From contig CAIVAU010000116.1 in assembly GCA_903903925.1 (NCBI GenBank), positions 62,001 through 126,000 on the forward strand: DNA of 64,000 nucleotides. The letters are read 5' to 3'. Shown here piece by piece: positions 56,993-64,000 of the stretch. Position 1 is the stretch's first letter, and the number at the start of each line of letters is the position of its first letter. Below the pieces are notes generated by a model, which did no database searches, was not told the DNA's origin, and saw nothing but the letters and a program-made list of their open reading frames with translations. The translations under genes were made by a program, and so were the position numbers. Source of the DNA: an uncultured cyanobacterium. Its GTDB lineage: Bacteria > Cyanobacteriota > Cyanobacteriia > Cyanobacteriales > Nostocaceae.

Positions 56993-57521
56993 GGTTTGGT
57001 TTTTCCTTAATATTTTTTATTGTTAACTACTCTTGACAAATATGACAGGAGAGCATAACGGGCGTTGTCTTTTTAGCTATTCCGCCCTAAGATTACGTAA
57101 TTCTACGCGATTTTTGACCAATCTCAACTAAAAAATAGCATGAAAAGATACTATTAATGTTAAATCTTGCAAAAAAGGAACCGGGGAACAGGGAACATGA
57201 TTTGTACGCTCGTCTAAAACGCCCTAAATCTTTGTAAGATAAAGGTTTTGTCATAGCGATAGCGAAACGCCACCGTATAAGTGCGGATGAAACGCCTGTG
57301 AGAAATCCGGGTTTGTACTGTCAGCACGCCCGTTACGCTTGGTGTTGAGAAGACAGCTATCCTTTCCATTAACTCACATCAGCCGCTCAAACTTGGCTTA
57401 AATCAGTAAAAATTCAGGAGCGATTGTCAATCCGTGTGATAGACGGAACTGAGTTTAAAAGGTTACTATTACAATATAAAGATTTAGTTAACAAATACTT
57501 TGTAAAGAACCTTTTTCAAGA
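56993..57521. other. Long intergenic region of 529 bases
   Basis: No gene is seen. A GGGAACA pair lies near 57183. GTGAGAAATCCGG at 57298-57310 is half of the palindrome at 26105-26132. The segment 57250-57400 is GC-richer than its flanks and may be a remnant of a gene or RNA, but I cannot identify it. Confidence 0.4.
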
Positions 57522-58916
57522 TCAGGACTGCGATCGCGTTAACTTCAAAGCATCTTGAGCCGATACCCCTTCACTTTGAGTCCCAAAGTACCACAAAGCA
57601 GCAGCCGCTTCAGCGCGAGTCACTGGTTTTTTAGGTTGGAACAATGTTGTATAACCAAACACCCGACGGATATCAGATTTTTCGCCATTCTGGTAATCTG
57701 CCAATACTGCCCGTAACGCTTGAGGGTCAATTTTTGCTGCATCCTGAAAACCCCACGTTTGCTTGACTGCATCTATGTTTGCCGCAGGTAAAGCTTGGCG
57801 AGTATCAAGAGGTATTTTCCATAGAATCAACTGTTCCCGTGTTAGGGGTGCATCTGGACGAAACAAGACTGTTGTGGAATCTCCCGACAAAGGACTAGGA
57901 ATTAACCCGGCTTCAGCTAAGCCCTGAATTGCACCGAAATCGGGATTTGTTTTTGGCACATCACTAAAAGCTGGTTGAGCACTTTCCGATGCTAAGCGGA
58001 TCTGCTTGGCTGGATTATTGGCATACATAGCATTATTAGCAGCAACTAGCCAACGAGCATATTCTCGACGGGTCGTGATTTTATCGGGTTGAAACTGGTT
58101 TTTTGCTGCAATATTGCTCTTAGTGGCATTTGTTTCCTCAGAAAAAACACCCAGTGCTGCCAAGTCTTGAATATATTTGCGCCATTCTTGCGGTGCTTTG
58201 TTCAGATCACTGAATTCCACAGATCCAGGTGTAGTTGGATTTTTGGGTTCAGAAGTACTACTTGGTTGTGCTGCCGAGTTTGTTGGTTGTACCGGACCAA
58301 TAAACTGGGGATTATCAGGTTGTGGAACAGTATCGTTAGTGGTTTGGGGGCTGGGTGTTGGTGTAGTTTCTGCTGTTGCTGTAATGTTACGTGTGTAATC
58401 AATGAGGAGTTCAGTTTCTGTATGTACTTGATTGGATGGTGGGTTTGTCACTGACTTTGGCTGAATAGAAACTTTCACCTGTAAATCATTGCGCCGCGCT
58501 TCTAAAATGCCTCCCTGTTGATCTGTTGGCTGTTGCACAATCTGCCAGTTATTTGCTTGAAACTGTTGTAAATAATAGCTAGCAATTAAATTGCTTGGGT
58601 CAGAACTTAACCAACGAGTTGATGTACTGTTGTCTTCGCTACTAGAAGGTTTAACTTCTTGGAGATTGGCATTAGGATATTGGGGGATATCTTTGGGAAA
58701 ATCAGCTGGTAACTGAACTTTCGTCTGGTTTTGCTGATTCTGCTGTTCGTTGACTTGCTGAGCACCGCCAAAGGTAACTGGGTGATCTTTTAATCTGGAA
58801 TCAGCCGCCAAAGATTGCTCAAGGTTTTTGGCGACAGGACTGTTCGCGCAAGCTGTTAATGAGGTGAGTAAAACAGCCAAACTCAGAAAGACAGCCGGAC
58901 GGTTACAGTGCAGCAC
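57522..58916 (-). CDS. SLH-domain lipoprotein
   Basis: A 464-residue protein with a lipoprotein signal (LTSLTAC, Cys23 lipidated), an N-terminal domain, a Pro/Thr/Gln linker (about 185-225) and a C-terminal region with SLH-like repeats (TRREYARWLVAANNAMYANN, TREQLILWKIPLDTRQAL and VTRAEAAAALWYFG). It probably sits in the outer or inner membrane and binds the cell wall. The start is ATG 58916. It is divergent from sasA. Confidence 0.82.
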   Translation of the reverse strand: MLHCNRPAVFLSLAVLLTSLTACANSPVAKNLEQSLAADSRLKDHPVTFGGAQQVNEQQNQQNQTKVQLPADFPKDIPQYPNANLQEVKPSSSEDNSTSTRWLSSDPSNLIASYYLQQFQANNWQIVQQPTDQQGGILEARRNDLQVKVSIQPKSVTNPPSNQVHTETELLIDYTRNITATAETTPTPSPQTTNDTVPQPDNPQFIGPVQPTNSAAQPSSTSEPKNPTTPGSVEFSDLNKAPQEWRKYIQDLAALGVFSEETNATKSNIAAKNQFQPDKITTRREYARWLVAANNAMYANNPAKQIRLASESAQPAFSDVPKTNPDFGAIQGLAEAGLIPSPLSGDSTTVLFRPDAPLTREQLILWKIPLDTRQALPAANIDAVKQTWGFQDAAKIDPQALRAVLADYQNGEKSDIRRVFGYTTLFQPKKPVTRAEAAAALWYFGTQSEGVSAQDALKLTRSQS

Positions 58917-59195
58917 AGGAAATCATAAATTGAGTGTCTATTTCTACGCTAGCGCAGACAGTGAACCAATTTGAGATTTTCTGCTGATTCTAGAGAGTAT
59001 TCAGCAAACGATGGTAAGCTGAAGAAAAGCAATGAGCGGAAAATGCCAGTGCTAGTAGAGGTGGCAAAAAACCCGGCGTAAATTTGCGCTAACGCTGCGC
59101 TATCCGTCAGTCCCAGAGAATTACCACGCTGACTCCAAACTCCTGACTCCTGGTAAAGCTTTGTCGATTTGTTACCTGTGCTACAACACGATTAC
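58917..59195. other. Divergent intergenic region before sasA
   Basis: Two AACTCCTGACTCC units lie near 59136-59152. No gene or clear promoter pair is assigned. Confidence 0.4.
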
Positions 59196-60383
59196 ATGCA
59201 AGTTTCTCAAGATCAGCCTATTGATTCTGAAGCTCCACTACAGTTGTTGCTTTTTATTGATGGACGTCCAACTTCCCGACAACAGGTGCAGCGAATTCGC
59301 TCTTACTTAAACGAATTGCAGGCTGAGTATGAATTTGAACTGCAAATTATTGAGGTTGGGCAACAACCCTATTTGGCGGAACACTTTAAACTGGTAGCAA
59401 CACCAGCTTTAATTAAGATTCGTCCCGAACCTAGACAAACTCTGGCTGGTAGTTATATAATTGCCGAGCTAAAAAACTGGTGGCCGCGTTGGCAAGCCGT
59501 CTTAAACGCTGACTTAAAATTACAGAGTGGTTTGCGAGAGAATACAGAGGAAAATGGTCGTGTCAGTGAACTAAAACCTTCGATCCGTTCAGTGGCTATC
59601 TCTGCTGAAGTGCTCAGGCTATCGGATGAAGTTTTTCGCTTGCAACAGGAGAAAGAGAAACTCCAAGAGCAGCTACAGTTTAAAGACCGAGTGATCGCTA
59701 TGTTAGCTCACGATCTCCGCAATCCCCTCACGGCGATGGCGATCGCCGTAGATACCCTACAATCTAACTATAATTTAGAAAAAGGTGTATTTGATCGTTT
59801 GACACCTGCTCTGGCAGTGCATTTATTCAAACAAACTCGGAGCCAAACTAAGATCATTGACCGAATGATTACTGATCTTTTGCAGGCAGGTTGTACCGAT
59901 GAGCGGGAATTCCCCATCCAACCGCAAAAGATGGAACTGGGCAAACTTTGCTTGGAAATACTAGAGGAAGTGCGCGATCGCTACACTGCCAAATCCTTGG
60001 AAATCAAAAAAGACATCCCCAAAGACTTACCTGATGTTTATGCAGATCCAGAACGTATACGCCAAGTGCTGATCAACCTGTTAGACAATGCCATTAAATA
60101 CACACCAGAATGTGGTACAATTACAATTTGTGGACTTCACCGCACCACCCAGAAAGTTCAATTCAGCATTGGCGATACTGGACCTGGGATTCCAGAGGAG
60201 AAACGTGAACGCATTTTTGAACACCGCTTTCGCCTAGAACGTGATGAAGCAACGGTTGGCTATGGCATTGGTCTATGTTTATGCCAGCGTATTGTCCAAG
60301 CGCACTACGGTAAAATCTGGGTAGATTCCACCCCTAATGGTGGTGCATGGTTTCACTTTACGCTGCCAGTTTATCCAACTTAG
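59196..60383 (+). CDS. sasA: Adaptive-response sensory kinase SasA
   Basis: SasA reads the KaiC circadian oscillator and phosphorylates RpaA. The 395-residue product has the N-terminal KaiB-like thioredoxin fold ([20 protein letters not shown] ... [18 protein letters not shown]), a coiled-coil linker, and the kinase core with His172 in [12 protein letters not shown], then [19 protein letters not shown] and [13 protein letters not shown] chose ATG 59196 ([14 protein letters not shown]); TTG 59169 would add 9 residues. The kai genes are not in this window. Confidence 0.92.
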   Translation: MQVSQDQPIDSEAPLQLLLFIDGRPTSRQQVQRIRSYLNELQAEYEFELQIIEVGQQPYLAEHFKLVATPALIKIRPEPRQTLAGSYIIAELKNWWPRWQAVLNADLKLQSGLRENTEENGRVSELKPSIRSVAISAEVLRLSDEVFRLQQEKEKLQEQLQFKDRVIAMLAHDLRNPLTAMAIAVDTLQSNYNLEKGVFDRLTPALAVHLFKQTRSQTKIIDRMITDLLQAGCTDEREFPIQPQKMELGKLCLEILEEVRDRYTAKSLEIKKDIPKDLPDVYADPERIRQVLINLLDNAIKYTPECGTITICGLHRTTQKVQFSIGDTGPGIPEEKRERIFEHRFRLERDEATVGYGIGLCLCQRIVQAHYGKIWVDSTPNGGAWFHFTLPVYPT

Positions 60384-60390
60384 TTTACAA

Positions 60391-60822
60391 CTATGTAACG
60401 CTCGCTTCTTTTAGAGCCGCAATAATTTGAATATTTGCTTCAGGAAAAGAGAACTGTTCCAATTCATCCAAATTTACCCAACGAACTTCATCGCATTCTA
60501 GAGGTTCGGGAACACCTGAAATATGGCGACAGTGATGCACTATGAGGGTGACGTGCAAGTGGGTATAGACGTGGTCAATAGTAATGAGATGTTCGCCTAC
60601 GTCAATATTTATCCCCAGTTCTTCGTAAATTTCCCGTTTAATACACTCCTCAATAGTTTCACTAGGCTCAATTTTGCCGCCTGGAAATTCCCATAAACCC
60701 CCCATCACTCCCTTTGGAAGACGGCGATCAATGAGAATCTGCCTTTGGTCATTCCAAATGACAGCAACACCAATAATTTTGTGGGGTGGGACAGCTATAT
60801 TTTCGCGGAAATTTCTAATCAC
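60391..60822 (-). CDS. NUDIX hydrolase (MutT-type)
   Basis: A 143-residue NUDIX protein; the box (residues 49-71) reads GKIEPSETIEECIKREIYEE and LGI with all catalytic Glu in place. WEFPGGK and the short size fit the MutT/8-oxo-dGTP hydrolase group. Its ATG (60822) overlaps the TGA of the DUF760 gene by 4 bases, so the two are coupled. It is convergent with sasA, 7 bases between stops. Confidence 0.88.
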   Translation of the reverse strand: MIRNFRENIAVPPHKIIGVAVIWNDQRQILIDRRLPKGVMGGLWEFPGGKIEPSETIEECIKREIYEELGINIDVGEHLITIDHVYTHLHVTLIVHHCRHISGVPEPLECDEVRWVNLDELEQFSFPEANIQIIAALKEASVT

Positions 60823-61166
60823 TCGCCAATTTCTGTATTGTTAGCTTCAGTCCCTTGCAGTGCTGCTTCAAAGTTCATTCTTTGTTCAGCATTACGCAAG
60901 AAATAACCACTAATCATGGCAGAAGCAAGCAGGCGACCGAGATTTTCTCGGTTCGTGGTGACAGTCACACCAAAATGTTCTGAAGGTATGTTTCCCAGCA
61001 GTCCTACAATATTACGCTCCATGACTTGAAACACTTCTGAAGAAGTCGGTTTAGATAACTGAGTCACTGTATCTGGACTTAGAGACTTAACATACTGCCA
61101 CAGTAAGTTTCCATTTTCTGACTCACTGTTAAAAAATTCTGAAACTTTATTAGATGGGTTATTCAC
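60819..61166 (-). CDS. DUF760 family protein
   Basis: A 115-residue helical protein with LLWQYVKSLSPDTVTQLSKP, NIVGLLGNIPSEHFGVTVTT and LGRLLASAMISGYFLRNAEQ, which fits DUF760, shared by cyanobacteria and chloroplasts. A chloroplast member has been linked to protein degradation control, but the role here is unknown. It is translationally coupled to the NUDIX gene. Confidence 0.85.
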   Translation of the reverse strand: MNNPSNKVSEFFNSESENGNLLWQYVKSLSPDTVTQLSKPTSSEVFQVMERNIVGLLGNIPSEHFGVTVTTNRENLGRLLASAMISGYFLRNAEQRMNFEAALQGTEANNTEIGE

Positions 61167-61454
61167 GTTAGTTCTCCTGATATATTGTACAAAGTTGCCT
61201 AAAAAAGCCTTTATAGCTCACTACCCTTGCCTTTGTGGCTCTAATATCTAATAGTAGATGCCTGTGGTGTATTTGACTTAGCTAGCCGTTATGTCATCCT
61301 GCAAACTAATGTAACAAACTCGTCCTAAACTGGGGGTCGGTGTAACCGTACCAAGTAAGCACGGATTTTATCACTCCTCCCTAAGTAGTTAGGAGTGAGG
61401 ACTCAGAAGTGAAGAATTCATTAAAAACTCCTAACTCCTAACTCCTAACTCCCC
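61167..61454. other. Intergenic stretch
   Basis: Contains AGTTAGGAGTGAGG near 61387 and AACTCCT units just downstream of the sigma factor gene (61426-61450). No gene is seen. Confidence 0.4.
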
Positions 61455-62411
61455 TCAGCTTGCCAAATATTCATCTATACCAGCCTTTGATTTGCGAAGT
61501 TTGGATAAGGCTTCCCGTTCAATTTGCCGCACTCGTTCACGACTGATGTTTAGGCGTTCGCCTATTCTTGCAAGAGTCAGTGCTTGCCCATCAGTTAAAC
61601 CAAAGCGTAGGGATATAACTTCTTTCTGTTGTGGGGTAAGTTCCGCCATCAAGCAGTCTAAGTCATAAGATAGGGAAGATTGCATGACGAAGTCTTCTGG
61701 AGAAGCTCCTTCATCCTCCAACATTTCTCCCAGTTCTGTGTCATAATTATCTCCTAGCCGCAAATCCAAGGACAAGGGTACACGCGCCTTTTCAAGGTAT
61801 TCCCTTACCTGTTTTGGTGTCAATTCTAATTCTTGAGCTAACTCAGCAGCCGTAGGGGCACGTCCCAGTCTTTGGGATAACTGTCGCTGTGCCTTTTTGA
61901 TCTTATTTAGTTTTTCAGTGATGTGGATAGGTAGCCGAATAGTACGACCTTTCTCAGCGATCGCACGGGTAATGGCTTGACGAATCCACCAATAAGCATA
62001 AGTGGAAAACCTGTAGCCTTTGGTGGGGTCAAACTTTTCTACACCCCTTTGCATACCAATACTACCTTCTTGGATCAAGTCGAGTAGATCGACGTTGCGC
62101 TTAATGTACTTTTTAGCCACTGACACGACCAGTCGCAAATTGGCTTCTACCATCTTGCGCTTAGCAATTTCTCCCTCAGCGACCACGCCATTTAACTCTG
62201 TTGGTTCTAGCTTTGTCGCTTTTGCCCACTCTTCTATAGTTGGTTGACGACCTAACTGGGTAGTCAGAAACTCTCTCACCTCGTACAAGCTAGTTGCACG
62301 CTGCACCTGTTTGCCATAAAAAATCTCTTCCTCGTGAGTTAAGAGTGGTACACGGCCAATCTCACGCAGATAAGTCCGCACGAGGTCTGTGGCTGTCTGA
62401 GCGGTCTTCAT
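61455..62411 (-). CDS. Group 2 sigma-70 factor (SigB/SigD type)
   Basis: A 318-residue sigma factor. It has region 1.2 ([20 protein letters not shown]), region 2 ([20 protein letters not shown], then [20 protein letters not shown]), region 3 and region 4 with the helix-turn-helix [20 protein letters not shown]. Region 1.1 is absent, as in non-essential group 2 factors that handle stress and nitrogen or carbon responses. I chose ATG 62411 because it places region 1.2 at the usual distance; the frame from 62540 adds 43 atypical residues. Confidence 0.9.
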   Translation of the reverse strand: MKTAQTATDLVRTYLREIGRVPLLTHEEEIFYGKQVQRATSLYEVREFLTTQLGRQPTIEEWAKATKLEPTELNGVVAEGEIAKRKMVEANLRLVVSVAKKYIKRNVDLLDLIQEGSIGMQRGVEKFDPTKGYRFSTYAYWWIRQAITRAIAEKGRTIRLPIHITEKLNKIKKAQRQLSQRLGRAPTAAELAQELELTPKQVREYLEKARVPLSLDLRLGDNYDTELGEMLEDEGASPEDFVMQSSLSYDLDCLMAELTPQQKEVISLRFGLTDGQALTLARIGERLNISRERVRQIEREALSKLRKSKAGIDEYLAS

Positions 62412-63043
62412 GGCGCTACTCTTTGGTAATGATGGGTTTTTGTACGTATGACTTTTGACTGTATTGACTGAATAGATGCTGTTTAAGGGTGCTACCCGGT
62501 TACATTGGAGAAATATGGTATATTTTGCAACTTTCCTCATTCCGGAAACTTATTGGTTAGCGGCTAATTGTGAGCGAGTGTGATTGTTAATTAATTGAAT
62601 CTACAGTTTTCTCCCCTTCTTCTCTAGTATCCACAGTTAGATAAAAAGTAGCCACGCAAACATTTTTTCTATATTGAGATCATTACTAATTTTAACATTT
62701 ATGAAAATTAATGGAATACTAACGGTGTTTTAATTTTATCCCTTTCCTAGTCTATTCCAGATCGCTACCTGCCGAAAACATTTCTCTAAGCCCCTTTTTT
62801 GGCGATACCTCTTCAATTATAAGTAATAAACTTTCTCAGGATTGTGAGGATTGGTTAAAAAATTTCAATAATATTTATAACTATGACTATAATATCATGG
62901 AGATTGCTTTATCTTTTCCTAAGCCTACTGTATATAGGGGGCAGGCATAGGGCATAGGGAGTGGGCAATGAAAGACTGATAATTCCCCCTTCTCCCCTGC
63001 TCCCTGCTCCCTGCTCCCTGCTCCCTGCTCCCTTCTCCCTGCC
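62412..63043. other. Long upstream region of the sigma factor gene
   Basis: About 630 bases with no gene. The right part holds GGGCATAGGG units (62944-62960) and a GGGAGCA array on the minus strand (62993-63036). The AT-rich left part (62575-62900) probably contains the sigma gene promoter(s), but no single one stands out. Confidence 0.45.
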
Positions 63044-63050
63044 CTATGCC
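62993..63050 (-). repeat. 7-bp array (GGGAGCA) and GGGCATA units at carB end
   Basis: About six GGGAGCA units followed by GGGCATAGGGCA, read on the minus strand. The carB stop TAG lies in the GGGCATAGGG part. Confidence 0.9.
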
Positions 63051-64000
63051 CGATTATAATCTTGGATAACTTTTACATCCAAGGTCGTATTCTGCAAAGA
63101 ACGGATAGCGGCAACCGTGGCTTTTGCCCCAGCAATGGTAGTAATGATGGGGATTTTGTAAGTTAAGGCTGTACGGCGGATAAGTCTAGCGTCTGTTTGG
63201 GCTTCTTCACCAGAGGGTGTATTGATGATGAGTTGAATTTTATGGTTCTTAATCGCATCTAAGACATGAGGACGACCTTCGTGAAGTTTCAGGACTAATT
63301 CAACATCTAACCCATACTGTTGGAGGACGCGACGTGTACCATCAGTCGCCATGACAGTAAAGCCCAAATCAATAAATTCCCTCACCACGGGAACGGCTGC
63401 GGCTTTGTCACGATTGTTCATCGACACAAAGACTGTTCCCTTGAGAGGTAAACGCTCACCAGCGCCCATTTCTGCCTTGGCAAAGGCGCGTCCAAAGTCA
63501 CTGTCAATGCCCATAACCTCTCCTGTGGAGCGCATCTCTGGGCCTAAGATGGTGTCAGTACCTGGGAATTTATTAAAAGGCAAAACCGCTTCTTTGACTG
63601 CAATATGAGATGGTATGACTTCTTGGGTAAAGCCCAGTTCTTCCAAGGTCTTACCCGCCATAATTAGGGATGCCAGTTTCGCCAGTGGCACTCCTGTTGC
63701 TTTAGAAACAAATGGTACTGTGCGAGAGGCGCGGGGGTTTGCTTCTAAAATATAAACTTGGGTAACGGTGGTAGATGATTGGTCTGTAGGACTCTCTGTG
63801 ACTTCATCTGTTGTCTTCACAGCAAACTGAATATTCATCAGCCCTACAACATTTAGTGCCTGCGCCAGTTGAACTGTCCAGGTACGAATTTGATTGAGAA
63901 CCTCTGGTGAAAGGGAAATTGAGGGTAAAGAACAAGCTGAGTCTCCTGAGTGAATTCCCGCTTGCTCGATGTGTTCCATGATACCACCAATCACGACCCG
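63044..64000 (-). CDS. carB: Carbamoyl-phosphate synthase large chain (partial, C-terminal part)
   Basis: The frame is open to the right edge, so the 5' part lies outside. The enzyme makes carbamoyl phosphate for arginine and pyrimidine synthesis. The visible 319 codons hold the end of the second ATP-grasp domain (MEHIEQAGIHSGDSACSLPS, then ILEANPRASRTVPFVSKATG) and the MGS-like allosteric domain (FVSMNNRDKAAAVPVVREFI, LIINTPSGEEAQTDARLIRR). A run of Thr/Ser (ESPTDQSSTTV) lies in the ATP-grasp part. The last residues NRA and the stop come from a GGGCATA repeat. Confidence 0.95.
   Translation of the reverse strand, partial: RVVIGGIMEHIEQAGIHSGDSACSLPSISLSPEVLNQIRTWTVQLAQALNVVGLMNIQFAVKTTDEVTESPTDQSSTTVTQVYILEANPRASRTVPFVSKATGVPLAKLASLIMAGKTLEELGFTQEVIPSHIAVKEAVLPFNKFPGTDTILGPEMRSTGEVMGIDSDFGRAFAKAEMGAGERLPLKGTVFVSMNNRDKAAAVPVVREFIDLGFTVMATDGTRRVLQQYGLDVELVLKLHEGRPHVLDAIKNHKIQLIINTPSGEEAQTDARLIRRTALTYKIPIITTIAGAKATVAAIRSLQNTTLDVKVIQDYNRA

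Noticed and set aside
57250-57400. tmRNA or other structural RNA
   Set aside because: No tRNA-like ends or known cores could be read; left as unexplained intergenic sequence.

Overview
The window is chromosomal DNA of a filamentous cyanobacterium, most likely of the Nostocales (heterocyst-forming) type. The support is: the octamer GCGATCGC (HIP1) recurs throughout; genes for oxygenic photosynthesis upkeep are present (a CRR7-like NDH-1 factor, a CCB-type cytochrome b6f cofactor assembly protein, an NblB-like phycobilisome protein, RpaB, SasA); many short genes belong to families seen mainly in cyanobacteria and chloroplasts (DUF2839, DUF2854, DUF3493, DUF760); and arrays of 7-bp tandem repeats, a known trait of heterocystous cyanobacteria, occur in great number. 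The species cannot be named from the sequence.

Layout. 1-4 kb: a DUF2079 membrane protein running off the left edge and two tandem PIG-V-type mannosyltransferase paralogues, with a stray copy of a methyltransferase gene end between them. 4-8 kb: an accessory stretch with an alpha/beta hydrolase, several small orphan genes, genes broken by a 41-bp repeat, an EAD1-domain gene with an in-frame stop, and a ribbon-helix-helix regulator. 7.9-13 kb: an SMR/EamA-like 4-TM protein, a GtrB-like GT2 glycosyltransferase, a methyltransferase, an orphan gene and a second DUF2079 protein; with the left end this looks like a surface glycan or polyprenyl-sugar locus. 13-25 kb: dxr, a thioesterase, a degenerate DinG-like helicase, an M48 protease, lysS and small hypotheticals. 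25-37 kb: TPR protein, histidine kinase, ppk1, response regulators, DUF2854, CRR7-like, tRNA-Thr(CGU), DUF3493 and a beta-helix/SLH protein. 37-43.8 kb: the rimP-nusA-ylxR-infB cluster on the minus strand, with a terminator-like hairpin just before rimP. 44-52.9 kb: a membrane protein bounded by inverted repeat arrays, a peptidoglycan-binding protein, a haem-binding DUF3365-HAMP protein, a Ser/Thr kinase, a PhnD-like lipoprotein, a Uma2 nuclease and radA. 53-64 kb: rpaB, CCB factor, NblB-like, CBS, GDSL lipase/esterase, SLH lipoprotein, sasA, a NUDIX hydrolase, DUF760, a group 2 sigma factor and the 3' part of carB.

The most unusual theme is how short repeats touch coding sequence. Arrays of 7-bp units (AGGAGTC, GGGAGCA, GGGGATT, AAAAGTC, GAATTAT, GGGCATA) or 9-bp units (GTGTGGGGA) supply the stop codon or the last residues of about nine genes, and sit in frame inside one more. 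Because 7 is coprime with 3, such arrays read the same peptide in all three frames. A separate 41-bp element has landed twice in small genes, keeping frame but adding a stop. Two related MITE-like elements and several perfect palindromes complete the repeat load. No CRISPR array, prophage or complete insertion sequence was seen.
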